Shown here: piece by piece, positions 15,996 to 26,161 of the stretch | Numbering within the stretch: the first letter of the stretch is position 1 | How the letters are laid out: each line of letters opens with the position of its first letter | From: Desulfocapsaceae bacterium | GTDB taxonomy: Bacteria > Desulfobacterota > Desulfobulbia > Desulfobulbales > Desulfocapsaceae | DNA: 36,830 nt | Reading direction: 5' to 3' | NCBI GenBank assembly: GCA_031292275.1 | Contig: JARLHL010000033.1 | Coordinates: forward strand, 1-36,830 | Notes under the pieces: model-generated | What the model saw: the letters and a program-made list of their open reading frames with translations, nothing else | Told to the model about the DNA's origin: nothing | The model's database searches: none | Translations under genes and position numbers: made by a program

Positions 15996-18900
15996 ATGAA
16001 TAGGATATTTAAAACAGTTTGGAGTTCGACGCTTTTGACATGGGTGGCAGTGCCTGAGATTTCCAAGGCCCGCAGAGGAGGCGTATCAGGAAAATCCTGC
16101 AGAAAGCCGGGGGCAGCGGCCTGGTCGCTGCGAAAAAATTTTGGTTTTGTATTCCCTGTGGCGATGGTCCTGGGGGGATGCTGGGCGACGGCGGCTTCCG
16201 CGGTTTGTCCAACGCTGCCAGGCGGGGAGCTCAACACCGGGCCGGGGGAAACCTGCACTGCCGCGCCGGCAGGGACGTATACCAATCTTAATGCCGCCGC
16301 AGGTTCGACGATTATCCTCAGCAATGGCGCATTCCAATTCGTCAATACCGAGAATGCGCGCAATACGCTGCTGATTAACCCCGGCGCAGGGCTGACGGCG
16401 GATAGCCCGCTCAGCATTCTGTCTTCCGGGGATAATGCGGCCGGCATCGTTCTTTCCGGTGCTGGCGCGGATATTTCGCTCACGGCTGAGGACAATGGTA
16501 TAACGACATCGGGAGCCGGCGCGCATGCTATCCAGCTGCTGAATGGCGCCACAAAAACCCTGGATCTGACAAGCTGGCATTTATCCGCATTAAAGGCGAC
16601 CGGCGCCGGTGCCGCGGTGTTGGCCGCCAGCGGTTCGGGAAGTGTGCTGACCTTGACGGACTCTCCGCTGACGATGAGCATGGTCGGTTCGGCCTCATGG
16701 GGTGCCAAAGCGGAGGATGGCGGGCATGTGGTTTTAGCTGGCAGCGCTTCCAGCGGCGGAACAGGGCTGTGGGCCAGCGGCGGCGGCAGTACGCTGCTGT
16801 TGCAGGGAAATGCCGAAGCAGCAGGCTCAAAAATCAGGCTGGAGGGCGGCGGCGTTCTTGACGTGAGCGGCAGCACCTTGAACGGCGGGACAAGAATCGG
16901 CTCGCTGGAAGGCGCGGCCGGAAGCTCTGTGCTGCTGGGAAATACCGTTCTGAATATCGGCGTCAATAATTCGGGCAATAATGGCAGTTTAGTGAATAGT
17001 GCGAATTTTGCCGGTGTTATCTCCGGCACCGGCGGGCTGAATAAAACGGGTACGACAACACAGATTCTTTCAGGCCTTAACACCTACACCGGAAAAACAA
17101 CTATCACCAGCGGCACCCTGCAAACCGGTGTGGCGAACGCACTGGCCCAGAGCAGTGACGTGAACATCGGCTCATCGGGGACATTCAACCTCAATAACTA
17201 CAGCCAGACTGTCCACAACCTCTCCGGCAGCGGCACGATCAATCTCGGTAACAGCAGCGGCACGGTCCTCACCGTCAATAACGCCAGCGGCACGACATCC
17301 TTTTCCGGCAGCATCAACGGTGCCGGCGGCTTAACTAAAACCGGCGCAGGGACCCTGATACTTGGGGGTTGGGGGTATAACTACAGTACGGGCAAGATCA
17401 GTATTGATGCCGGTACGCTGCAAGCGGGTGCCAGCAATGAGCTCTACTATAACAATGAAGTTTTCGTAAACACCGGCGCGACCTTGGCCCTGAATGGCAG
17501 CAGCCAGACGGTCAAAAATCTTTCAGGCGGCGGCGCTATTACGCTGGGTTCCGGAGTGCTGACGGCTGATTACGGGAGCGGTGTCACCGGCTCGTTTGCC
17601 GGGACGATTACCGGCACGGGCAGCCTGACCAAAGCCGGTGCGGGCACCATGACCTTTGATCATCTGTACGGCTATACCGGCGCCACCATCATCGGTAGCG
17701 GCACCCTGAAGATGCTCGGCGACAATCTGTTGACCAACAGCAGCGATATCACCGTCAACGGCAGCCTGGATTTAAACAACACCAGTCAGACCGTCAAAAA
17801 ACTGGCGGGCAGCGGAACTGTAACGCTGGGAACGGGTACCTTGACCGCGGATAACAGCGGCGGCAGCACTTTCTCTGGCGTGATCAACGGCGGTACAACC
17901 GGCGCAATGGACAAGACCGGCACGGGTCAGCTTGAACTGAAGCTGGCGACGACCGGAACATCCGCCGTCAAGAAGATGGACGTCCATGCGGGCACCCTGA
18001 TGATGTCGGGCGGCACGCTATCCGTGAATCAGGATTTCACCAATCACGATGGCGCGGCAAGCTGGGTTGGCGTGGGCAATTCACGGCTGAATATCGGCGG
18101 CAGCTATACGGCGCAAGACGCATCAACGCTGAACCTGACCCTGGCGAATGACAAAGATACCCCGGTCATCCTCGCCCAGAACGCCACGCTGGACGGCATC
18201 CTGGTCTTCAATGGCTTTGCCGATAACAGCGCATCTACCACTTACGCCGTCACCAAGCTGAGTGAACTCTCCGGCACACGCTATACCGCGCTCGAAACCG
18301 CCAATCCGCTGCAAGGCGCCTTTAACGAAACGGTGACTACCGCCGCGCATACCACCGACTATCTGTGGTTTGACTGGCGTGACGAGGGCACAAAACTGAC
18401 GCTGGGCCTTGATTTCTCCTGGACCAATGCAGAGACGGATGGCAACGGGGCGTTTACCAAAGCCACCGGCAGCTTTACGGTCAACAAGGGGACGGCGTTT
18501 GATGTCGATCAAGTGCTCAGCGATCGAGGAGATGTGAATACGGGGTCCGCTCTCAGCTCCTGGGACGGTAAAAGTCTGAGCAAAAATGGGCCCGGCCTGC
18601 TGGTCCTGTCGGCAGAAAATGACTATACGGGGAAGACGACGGTCAACGAGGGCGAATTACGCACCAACCATGCCGATGCCTTTAAGACCAGCAGCGATGT
18701 CGTCGTCAACGCCAAAGGTCTCCTCAATCTAAACGACCACGACCAGTATGCCAATCGTCTGGCGGGAACCGGCAAGATCACGCTGGGCACTTTAAAAGCA
18801 ACGACGCTGGAGGCGCATAACGCGACGGTGTCAGACAACAGCAGTTTTCTCGGCACCATTTCCGGCGCGGGAAATCTGCAAAAAACCGGGACAGGCATAC

Positions 18901-21900
18901 TGACGCTCTCTTCAAGCAATGGCTACAACTCCTACAGCGGCAAAACCCTGGTCGAGGAAGGCGGGCTGAAAGCGGACAGCAACTATATTTTCTCTTACAG
19001 CAGCGACGTGATCCTAAGCACTGGTACCACGGTCGAGATGACTGGCACCACCCAGCGCGCGCGCCGCCTGGCAGGTGATGGTGAGGTGCTGATGGGTAAT
19101 GGCACACTGACGGTCATGAATGACTCACCCGACGGCGCGAGCCCGGACAGCGTTTATTCCGGGCTCTTATCAGGGGCCAATGGCAACTTGAACAAGGACG
19201 GCGGGGGCATGTTTACGCTGGCGCAGGCCGCCAGCTATACCGGAGCCACGGCGATCATCGCCGGGACTATGCAGCTCGATGTCGTCGATGCGCTGAAAAC
19301 CAGCAGCCAGGTAACGGTGAATGCACGCCTGAATCTGCAGGATAACGATCAGCAGATCTCGCGCCTGACTGGCAATACGGCGGGGCTGATCGATATGGGC
19401 AGTGCCCAGCTGACGCTTGACAATACCTTAGGGAGCAGCAGCTATGCCGGCAAGCTGACCGGCAGCGGCGACCTGCTGAAGATCGGTGCTGCTACCCTGG
19501 CACTGTCTGGCGTAGGGTCCAGTGTTGGCAATGTCGATGTCAAAGCCGGCACTATCAGCTACATGCAGAACGGCATTTTTAAAGTCACCGGCGATTACAC
19601 GACGGAAAGCCAGGCGACCACCCAGATCGGGGCGGCCGGAGCAAGGCTTGATATCGATGGCAAGCTGATCCAGGAGTCGGGATCCAAGCTCGATATTCGG
19701 GTAGGCGCAACTCCGGATGTGGTGGCCAATTCGGCGCAGCTTGATGGCACGATCACTGTCTCCGGTTTCTCCCTGGCTGCTTCGGATATTCCAGTCAAGG
19801 CCTCTGACCTACTCTCCAATCTCTATACGGTCATACGCACCGATACTGGTATTACCGGAAATTTTGTGAATACACCGGCCTTTACCATTAGCGGGCCTGA
19901 TTTTCTGCTGAACGAAGGCCGCCTGTCAGACGATAGAAAAGAATTCAATCTCGGTTTCCATATGGCCTGGATCAACGGCGATTACAATACCGCGACGGGT
20001 GATTTTACGCTGGCGACAGGAACCGGATTCAATCTCGACATCGCCTTGGATGACCGAACGATTCCAGGAGGATTTGCCAACTGGGATGGTCAGAGCCTGA
20101 CCAAGAATGGCGACGGCACGCTCGTTCTTTCCGCCTCCAATAGCTACGCCGGAACGACAACGGCCAACGGCGGAGTGTTGCAGGCAGGTATCGTTGATGC
20201 GTTCAAGGACAGCCGTCAGGTCATTATCAATACAGGCGCCATTCTGGATCTCAATGACTTCAACCAGACAGCCAACAGACTTTCCGGTGCCGGAGATATT
20301 GCCCTGGGGGCGGCGACGCTGACGGCAAACAATAATACAGCGGAGGATGCAAGCAGTTTTGACGGACGGATTTCGGGTACTGGGGGGTTGACCAAGACCG
20401 GCGCGGGCGAACTGGCGCTTTCAGGCACCACCGCCTGGAGCGGTCCGACCTCCATCCAGGGCGGCACCCTGACGCTGGACGGCCGCAACGGCGGGGCCCG
20501 GCTGGTGAGCGATATCTACGGGCAGGACAACACCGCACTCAGGCTGATCAACGGCGCGACGCTGACCGGCAGGATAGACCCCACCGATGTTACGGTCGGC
20601 TCCGGCAGCAGCTGGACCATGACCGCCGACTCGATCACCGGCAACCTGATCAATGCCGGCTCCATCGTCTTCGCCCCGCCTGCGGCCGGAAGCGGCTTCA
20701 AGACGCTGACCGTCGAGGGCAGACTGGACGGTGCGGGCACGCTCTCCATGAATACCGACCTGGCTGCCCGGCGGGGCGACCTGGTCATTGCGAATGAAAC
20801 CGCAGGTCAGCATAATGTCGTCATCGCCAACCCGGGCGGTGATTCCAGCGGCCCCGGTCAGTCGTTAAAGCTGATCGCGGTCAGCGCGCCAGGCTTGAGC
20901 AACGGCACTTTCGCGCTGCCCAGCAGCCAGGTCGATGTCGGCGCCTACCGTTACAGTCTGCTGCGCGGCGAGCAGCTTACCGATGCAGGCGGCAGCGGCG
21001 ATGCGGGCGACTGGTATCTGGCCAACCTCAATGACCCGGACAAGCGCTATCCGCAGCGTTCTCAGCTCACCAACGATATGCTGGCGGCGGCCAACACGGC
21101 CAAGTACGCCACCTTCGCCTCGCTCAACAACCTGCATAAACGCCTGGGGGAATTGCGCCTCGACCAGGACGGCGGCGCGGGCAACGACCTGTGGATGCGG
21201 GCCTATGAAAAGCGCTACACCCTGCATCTCGACGACTCGGTCGACCAGAAAGTGGACGGTTTTGAAGCCGGTTACGACCACCAGTTCCGCTTCGACGGCG
21301 GGCGTTTCTCTATCGGGGCCCTGGCCGGAGGCGGCCAATCCCGGATCTACAGCATGCGTGACGGATCCGGCACTATCGACAACAACCAGATCGGGGCCTA
21401 CGCCACCTGGATCCTGGACAACGGCATCTATGTGGACCTGATCGGCCGTCACTTCTGGTTCAGGCACGACTATAGGCTGGAGCCGCTGGGATCGCTGCTG
21501 CCCGAGACCGGCAGCAGCAGCAACACCGCCTGGTCGCTGGACGTGGAGACCGGCAAGCGTTTTGACTTCAAGGATGGCTGGTATCTGGAGCCGCAGGCCG
21601 AGCTGAACTGGCTGCGCAACAGCCGGGCCGGATTCACCTCAAGCCTTGGCAACCGGATCACGCTGGAGAGCGGCCAGACGGTCAACGGCAGGCTGGGCCT
21701 GGCAGGCGGCAAAGTCCTAAAGAGCGACTCAGGCAGGCTGACCCAGCTCTACGGCAGGCTGGACTGGAGCAAGGACCTGAACTCGGATGGCCGGGTCGCG
21801 ATCAACGGCAACAGTTTCGATGCGGTGAAAGACGACGGGTCCTGGATTGCGGCCATCGGCGTGCAGACCGCGGGCGGCGAGCAGAACAGGCTGCAGTTCT

Positions 21901-21983
21901 ATACCGAGGTCGAGGCAGGTCTTGGCAGTCCGGCGGTCAAGCAGGATTGGGGCGTCAACGTAGGCCTGCGCTGGAGCTTCTAA
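15996..21983 (+). CDS. AT3: giant ESPR autotransporter, intact
   Basis: A 1,995-residue autotransporter, the longest gene in the window. The ATG at 15996 follows AAGGAG by 6 bases and gives MNRIFKTVWS, an ESPR closely matching AT1. An in-frame ATG at 15990 overlaps the spacing. Probable signal cleavage is after ASA (69). The passenger has about ten beta-strand repeats with KTGAG- or KNGDG-like turns (LTKTGAGTLILGG, LQKTGTGILTLSS, LTKNGDGTLVLSASN and others). It also has two copies of a larger module that starts with a DYLW- or DFLL-like strand, contains SW or AW, and ends SWDGKSLSKNG or NWDGQSLTKNG; AT1 and AT4 have one copy each. The barrel begins near 21060 and ends NVGLRWSF. The segment at 20470-20700 closely follows AT1, while the barrel follows AT2, so the gene is a mosaic. 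An adhesin-like role is inferred. Confidence 0.93.
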   Translation: MNRIFKTVWSSTLLTWVAVPEISKARRGGVSGKSCRKPGAAAWSLRKNFGFVFPVAMVLGGCWATAASAVCPTLPGGELNTGPGETCTAAPAGTYTNLNAAAGSTIILSNGAFQFVNTENARNTLLINPGAGLTADSPLSILSSGDNAAGIVLSGAGADISLTAEDNGITTSGAGAHAIQLLNGATKTLDLTSWHLSALKATGAGAAVLAASGSGSVLTLTDSPLTMSMVGSASWGAKAEDGGHVVLAGSASSGGTGLWASGGGSTLLLQGNAEAAGSKIRLEGGGVLDVSGSTLNGGTRIGSLEGAAGSSVLLGNTVLNIGVNNSGNNGSLVNSANFAGVISGTGGLNKTGTTTQILSGLNTYTGKTTITSGTLQTGVANALAQSSDVNIGSSGTFNLNNYSQTVHNLSGSGTINLGNSSGTVLTVNNASGTTSFSGSINGAGGLTKTGAGTLILGGWGYNYSTGKISIDAGTLQAGASNELYYNNEVFVNTGATLALNGSSQTVKNLSGGGAITLGSGVLTADYGSGVTGSFAGTITGTGSLTKAGAGTMTFDHLYGYTGATIIGSGTLKMLGDNLLTNSSDITVNGSLDLNNTSQTVKKLAGSGTVTLGTGTLTADNSGGSTFSGVINGGTTGAMDKTGTGQLELKLATTGTSAVKKMDVHAGTLMMSGGTLSVNQDFTNHDGAASWVGVGNSRLNIGGSYTAQDASTLNLTLANDKDTPVILAQNATLDGILVFNGFADNSASTTYAVTKLSELSGTRYTALETANPLQGAFNETVTTAAHTTDYLWFDWRDEGTKLTLGLDFSWTNAETDGNGAFTKATGSFTVNKGTAFDVDQVLSDRGDVNTGSALSSWDGKSLSKNGPGLLVLSAENDYTGKTTVNEGELRTNHADAFKTSSDVVVNAKGLLNLNDHDQYANRLAGTGKITLGTLKATTLEAHNATVSDNSSFLGTISGAGNLQKTGTGILTLSSSNGYNSYSGKTLVEEGGLKADSNYIFSYSSDVILSTGTTVEMTGTTQRARRLAGDGEVLMGNGTLTVMNDSPDGASPDSVYSGLLSGANGNLNKDGGGMFTLAQAASYTGATAIIAGTMQLDVVDALKTSSQVTVNARLNLQDNDQQISRLTGNTAGLIDMGSAQLTLDNTLGSSSYAGKLTGSGDLLKIGAATLALSGVGSSVGNVDVKAGTISYMQNGIFKVTGDYTTESQATTQIGAAGARLDIDGKLIQESGSKLDIRVGATPDVVANSAQLDGTITVSGFSLAASDIPVKASDLLSNLYTVIRTDTGITGNFVNTPAFTISGPDFLLNEGRLSDDRKEFNLGFHMAWINGDYNTATGDFTLATGTGFNLDIALDDRTIPGGFANWDGQSLTKNGDGTLVLSASNSYAGTTTANGGVLQAGIVDAFKDSRQVIINTGAILDLNDFNQTANRLSGAGDIALGAATLTANNNTAEDASSFDGRISGTGGLTKTGAGELALSGTTAWSGPTSIQGGTLTLDGRNGGARLVSDIYGQDNTALRLINGATLTGRIDPTDVTVGSGSSWTMTADSITGNLINAGSIVFAPPAAGSGFKTLTVEGRLDGAGTLSMNTDLAARRGDLVIANETAGQHNVVIANPGGDSSGPGQSLKLIAVSAPGLSNGTFALPSSQVDVGAYRYSLLRGEQLTDAGGSGDAGDWYLANLNDPDKRYPQRSQLTNDMLAAANTAKYATFASLNNLHKRLGELRLDQDGGAGNDLWMRAYEKRYTLHLDDSVDQKVDGFEAGYDHQFRFDGGRFSIGALAGGGQSRIYSMRDGSGTIDNNQIGAYATWILDNGIYVDLIGRHFWFRHDYRLEPLGSLLPETGSSSNTAWSLDVETGKRFDFKDGWYLEPQAELNWLRNSRAGFTSSLGNRITLESGQTVNGRLGLAGGKVLKSDSGRLTQLYGRLDWSKDLNSDGRVAINGNSFDAVKDDGSWIAAIGVQTAGGEQNRLQFYTEVEAGLGSPAVKQDWGVNVGLRWSF

Positions 21984-22002
21984 CCGGGAAGAATAAAAAG
22001 GC

Positions 22003-22108
22003 AGGGTGGGCAAAGGCTGTCAAGCCGTGTCCGCGCCTTGGATGCGGTTGGTGGAGAGGGGCCTTCTCTGTCCGTATCCGCGTGGGCACGCTGCGCTTTG
22101 CTCACCCT
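22003..22108. repeat. Long inverted repeat of REP type downstream of AT3
   Basis: AGGGTGGGCAAAG (22003-22015) pairs with CTTTGCTCACCCT (22096-22108) with one mismatch. The right arm continues in the well-known intergenic pattern (GTGGGCACGCTGCGCTTTGC). The roughly 80 bases between the arms contain further short self-complementary pieces. It may form a long hairpin after AT3. Confidence 0.5.
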
Positions 22109-22132
22109 ACCGCTTCCCGGTGTTTCTCAAGC

Positions 22133-22183
22133 GGGGGACGGATTGATTTTTTGCAGACTGCGCGAAAAATATAATCCGGCCCC
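22133..22183. repeat. REP-like palindrome, family 1, copy 1
   Basis: GGGGGACGGATTGATTTTTT and GAAAAATATAATCCGGCCCC form an imperfect hairpin around GCAGACTGCGC. The same design recurs right after AT4 (26547-26606), and a disrupted copy lies at 33186-33281. These resemble the palindromes spread by REP-associated tyrosine transposases; no such transposase is in the window. Confidence 0.6.
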
Positions 22184-22678
22184 TCTCCCTTCCTTTCCTC
22201 TCCTGAAATCCTATTCAATTCAATTATCATATGGTATTTATTTGCTAATTCTATTTATTGCCGGATTGTTCCTGACATGTTAATTGTTCTTGACAACAAG
22301 AGTTTCCTGGCCTGTGGTTTGTCTGTAATTCCTATCATACTGATATTGACACATATCCTATAATATTGTAAACACATCATTATACTTATCTTGCAATAGG
22401 TATTGCCGATCTTTGCTGAAAGTTATTCCTTATTTAGGCGTGGTCCGGGATTGTATCCGATAAGGCTTCGGGGGGTGTCTTGTCGTCCGGGAAACAGGTC
22501 CAACAGGAATCGCAATCACGATATCCGAAAGGGATCGATCTGGCGGTTGGGCGGAGCGTGAAGCTCTGCCGTCCGTCGTGCCCGCGCCGTTCATCATGCG
22601 CTTTCGCGCAATCTTGGCCTTCTCTGGCCTTCTGTATATTTCCTCCGTCTACCGTTCCCTTTACAAATCGGGTTATCC
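22184..22678. promoter_or_regulatory. AT4 upstream region, homologous to that of AT1
   Basis: No gene is evident. The segment at about 22441-22520 aligns with 7365-7450 upstream of AT1: both have GTGGT, GATTGTA, the exact GTCCGGGAAACAGG block and then GGAAT-GC-ATCA. The place corresponding to the AT1 sigma-54 promoter has changed (CTGGCGGTTGGGCGGA), and no -24/-12 match remains. Confidence 0.45.
22327..22345 (+). promoter_or_regulatory. Shared upstream motif of AT genes (AT4 copy)
   Basis: AATTCCTATCATACTGATA, matching the AT1 and AT2 copies in the core CCTRTCATA. It lies 334 bases before the AT4 start codon. Confidence 0.45.
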
Positions 22679-25600
22679 ATGAAAACACAGACCTTGGTCC
22701 GTGCGGCAAAACATGCCGCCGCGTATTTTCTGGGGGGAGGCATGCTGTACGGCGGTATGGCGCAGGCCGCATGCCAGGATTTGACAACCGGCGCATTCGC
22801 CACTGCAGCGGGAGATGTGTGTTCCGCCATGCAGGGAACCTATTCGAATGCAACGGCCAATGGCGGCATAGTGAGCGCCACCGGCAGCGGCAGCCTGACG
22901 GTCGGCACCACTGATGTTTCGGTGACCAACACGCAAAGCGACCCGAACGCGGCCAACGGCTTTGCCAGGGGAATTTTCGCCTCGGGTTCCGGTTCAAATA
23001 TCACCCTGAATAACGCCACCGTGAGGTCGACCGGCAATGTAAGCACCCCCTATTCCTTCAATAGCGACCTGGAGGCCGCAGCTGGCGGCCTGATCACGGT
23101 CACCGGCAGTCTGAATCTGTCAACGGTGGGCGACAGCAGCGCTGGAATCCGCAGCAACAACGCCCTGGTCAACGCCCAGAACGTTACGATTGTCAACTCC
23201 GGGAATGCCGCCTCGGGCCTGTGGGCGGTGAACGGCGGGAAAATCAATGTCGGGCTGGTTGATATCACCATGAATAAGGATCCTGCGCTTGCCAAGACCA
23301 GCTACAGCTACGGCATCCTGTCCGACACCAATGCCAATTCCATTGTCACCTTGGCCGGCGGCATCATCAGGGAGCAGGATTCCGGCGGCTCGAGCAACTC
23401 GGCGGTCCGGGCAATCAATGGCGGCGTGGTCAACTCCACCGGCCCGCTGACCATCACCACCGTCGGCACCGGCGCGCGGGGCATCTATGCATCCGGCGGG
23501 TCGCAGGCCGGTTTCGCCGACACGACCATCACCACCACCGGCATCATGAGCAATGGCTTCGAGGTCGGTAAAACAGCCGATGCGACGGGCAAGGGTTCCG
23601 GCATCATCAACGTCGACGGCAAAATCGATGTCGATGTCTCGGGCTCGTATTCCGTCGCACTGGCGCTTCAGTCGCCCAACTCCGGCTCATCGTCCGGCTT
23701 TATCGCCACCAGCGGTTCCAGCATCAAGCTCAGGGCCGCTTCCGGCGGGGTGATCGCCTATCAGGGCGGCATCAATCAGACCGCCACCCTCTACAACGTC
23801 GACCTTGCGACTCGGAGCCCAAGCGGCACCAACAGCCTGATCTCCGTCGGCAAAAACTATCAGAGCACGCCGCTGCCGGGAGCCGCTGCCCAGACCACCA
23901 ACGCGGTGTTGAACCTGACCAACGGCCAGGCGGTCGCCAGTACGGGCGGATCGCTGGTCGATGTCACCAACAGCAGCTCGTTCACGCTGAATGCCGACAA
24001 TGTGACGATGACCGGGAGCCTGACTAAAGACGCCACCTCAAGCTCAACGCTCAACCTGAACAATAATTCGATGCTGACGCTGGCCAGGCGCGGCGCATCG
24101 CTGGCTTCATCCTTCACCGCGCTCAACCTGAACTCAGGCTCCAGGCTCGACGCCAGCGCCGACACCTTCACGATGACCGGCAACATCAACAATACCGCCG
24201 GCGTCGTCAACCTCGTCAATGCCGCCGATGCAGGGAAAACGCTGACCATCGTCGGCAACCTGGCCCAAGGCCCCGCCGCCGTGCTGAACGTGGCGGCAAA
24301 CACTGCCCAGCCGACCCAGCCGCAGGTCACTGCTACAACGGCAAGCCTTGACGGCACGCTGAATATCGCCAATCTCTCCCTGCTCGTGCCGGCAACGGCC
24401 ACTGCGCTGACAAACACGACGACGCGCATCATGCACACCACCGGCGGCATTACCGGCGACTTTGCCGGAATCAGCGGCTCCGGCGGCCTTGTGCTGCCCG
24501 ATTACCTCGTTGTCAATGCCGGAAAGACCAACGGCAACATGGACTATGACCTGGGCCTGGGGCTGAGCTGGTATGCCGACACGGCGCGTTCGCACGGCAA
24601 CTTCACCCTGCCGGCCGCCGCCGACACCTTCACTGTCGATGTCGCGCTTGTCAACCAGCCGGCCTCCACCGCCACCGGCTGGGACGGGTGGAGCCTGACC
24701 AAAAACGGTGCCGGAACCCTTGTCCTCTCAGTCCAGAACGCCTACACCGGCGCCACGACCGTCAACGGCGGCACCCTGCTGTTGAACACGGTGAACACCA
24801 TTGCGCAAAGCGACAGCGTTGCCGTCAACGGCACGCTGGATATGAACGGTAATGACCAGAAGCTTCAGCATCTGTCCGGCGCGGGCACGGGCCGGATCGT
24901 GCTTGGGGGCGGCAGCCTGACGGCCTACAACAACGCCGGCCGCGACACGGCCTACGCCGGAGCGATTGTGGGCGCGGGCCAGCTGATCAAGACCGGCGCG
25001 GGCGAACTGGCGCTTTCAGGCACCACAGCCTGGAGCGGCCAGACCGCCATCCAGGGCGGCACGCTGACACTGGACGGCAGCAACGGCGGCGCCCAGCTGG
25101 TGAGCGACGTCTTCGGGCAGGCCGGCACCTCCCTCAAGCTGATCAACGGCGCGGGGCTGACCGGCGCAATCGACCCGGCCGATGTAACGGTCGGCCCCGG
25201 CAGCAGCTGGACCATGACCGCCGACTCGATCACGGGCAACCTGACCAATGCCGGCACAATCGTATTCGTTCCGCCTGCGGCCGGAAGCGGCTTCAAGACC
25301 CTGACCGTCCAAGGGACGCTGGACGGCACCGGCGCACTGCATATGAACACCGACCTGGCGGCCCTGCAGGGCGACCTGGTGGTGGCCCATGATACTGCCG
25401 GCAGCCATGTGGTTTTCATCGACAACCAGGGCGGCGAGCCGACAGCGCCGGGCCAATCCCTCAAAATTGTCGACGTCAGCACGCCTGTGCTCAGCAACGG
25501 CAGCTTTCGGCTCAACGGCGACGGGCTTGACGTAGGCGCCTACCGCTACAATCTGCTTCCCGGCCAGCAGGTCGCGGGCGGCGATCCGGGCGACTGGTAC

Positions 25601-26161
25601 CTGACCAACACCATGGAGAAATCCAACCTGACCAATGACGTCATCGCGGCGGCCAATACCGCCAAATACGCCACCACCGCCTCGCTTGACAACCTGCACA
25701 AGCGGCTGGGCGAGCTGCGTCTGGATCAGGGGATCGAAGGCGATCTCTGGACCCGCGCCTACCGGAAGGACTATACGACCCAGGTCGGCAGCGGGATTGA
25801 TCAGAGGATCGGCGGCCTGGAGGCCGGCGCCGACCATCTGTTCCGCTTTGACGGCGGGCGTTTCTACGCCGGCGGACTGATCGGCGCCGGCCTGGCGGAT
25901 ACATCGAACAATTCCACCGACTCGGGCGAGTCGAAAAGTCATCAGGCCGGGGCCTACGGCACCTGGATTTTCGACAACGGCGCCTATGTGGACCTGATCG
26001 GCCGCTACTTCTGGTTCAAACGGGACTACCGGACCCTGCCGGCCGGCGTCGCGGAATACGAGACCGGCACCTCGCACAGTACCGCGCTGTCGCTGGACAC
26101 GGGGCCGGCAGGCACTTTGAGTTCAGACAGGGCTGGTTTCTGGAGCCGCAGGCCGAGCTGA
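22679..26161 (+). CDS. AT4, main part: signal peptide, passenger and first part of barrel (frameshifted gene)
   Basis: 1,160 codons of a type V autotransporter. The signal peptide is short and conventional (MKTQTLVRAAKHAAAYFLGG, cleavage after AQA, residue 30), without ESPR. No good ribosome binding site precedes the ATG at 22679, so the start is less sure than in its paralogues. The passenger is serine-, threonine-, asparagine- and glycine-rich beta-helix sequence, distinct from the others. It joins the shared module with WDGWSLTKNGAGTLVLS and LIKTGAGELALSGTTAWSG and a linker like AT1 and AT3. The barrel begins near 25620 but the frame breaks at about 26096-26106, after TALSLD, where AT1-AT3 read VETGKRFDFKDGW. 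One base is missing. The rest of the barrel is in another frame to 26538. As it stands the barrel is cut in half and would not insert in the outer membrane. Confidence 0.85.
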   Translation: MKTQTLVRAAKHAAAYFLGGGMLYGGMAQAACQDLTTGAFATAAGDVCSAMQGTYSNATANGGIVSATGSGSLTVGTTDVSVTNTQSDPNAANGFARGIFASGSGSNITLNNATVRSTGNVSTPYSFNSDLEAAAGGLITVTGSLNLSTVGDSSAGIRSNNALVNAQNVTIVNSGNAASGLWAVNGGKINVGLVDITMNKDPALAKTSYSYGILSDTNANSIVTLAGGIIREQDSGGSSNSAVRAINGGVVNSTGPLTITTVGTGARGIYASGGSQAGFADTTITTTGIMSNGFEVGKTADATGKGSGIINVDGKIDVDVSGSYSVALALQSPNSGSSSGFIATSGSSIKLRAASGGVIAYQGGINQTATLYNVDLATRSPSGTNSLISVGKNYQSTPLPGAAAQTTNAVLNLTNGQAVASTGGSLVDVTNSSSFTLNADNVTMTGSLTKDATSSSTLNLNNNSMLTLARRGASLASSFTALNLNSGSRLDASADTFTMTGNINNTAGVVNLVNAADAGKTLTIVGNLAQGPAAVLNVAANTAQPTQPQVTATTASLDGTLNIANLSLLVPATATALTNTTTRIMHTTGGITGDFAGISGSGGLVLPDYLVVNAGKTNGNMDYDLGLGLSWYADTARSHGNFTLPAAADTFTVDVALVNQPASTATGWDGWSLTKNGAGTLVLSVQNAYTGATTVNGGTLLLNTVNTIAQSDSVAVNGTLDMNGNDQKLQHLSGAGTGRIVLGGGSLTAYNNAGRDTAYAGAIVGAGQLIKTGAGELALSGTTAWSGQTAIQGGTLTLDGSNGGAQLVSDVFGQAGTSLKLINGAGLTGAIDPADVTVGPGSSWTMTADSITGNLTNAGTIVFVPPAAGSGFKTLTVQGTLDGTGALHMNTDLAALQGDLVVAHDTAGSHVVFIDNQGGEPTAPGQSLKIVDVSTPVLSNGSFRLNGDGLDVGAYRYNLLPGQQVAGGDPGDWYLTNTMEKSNLTNDVIAAANTAKYATTASLDNLHKRLGELRLDQGIEGDLWTRAYRKDYTTQVGSGIDQRIGGLEAGADHLFRFDGGRFYAGGLIGAGLADTSNNSTDSGESKSHQAGAYGTWIFDNGAYVDLIGRYFWFKRDYRTLPAGVAEYETGTSHSTALSLDTGPAGTLSSDRAGFWSRRPS

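Noticed and set aside
22305-22325. TGGCCTGTGGTTTGTC as an RpoN promoter for AT4
   Set aside because: The invariant GC at -12 is GT, and the site is over 350 bases from the start codon.
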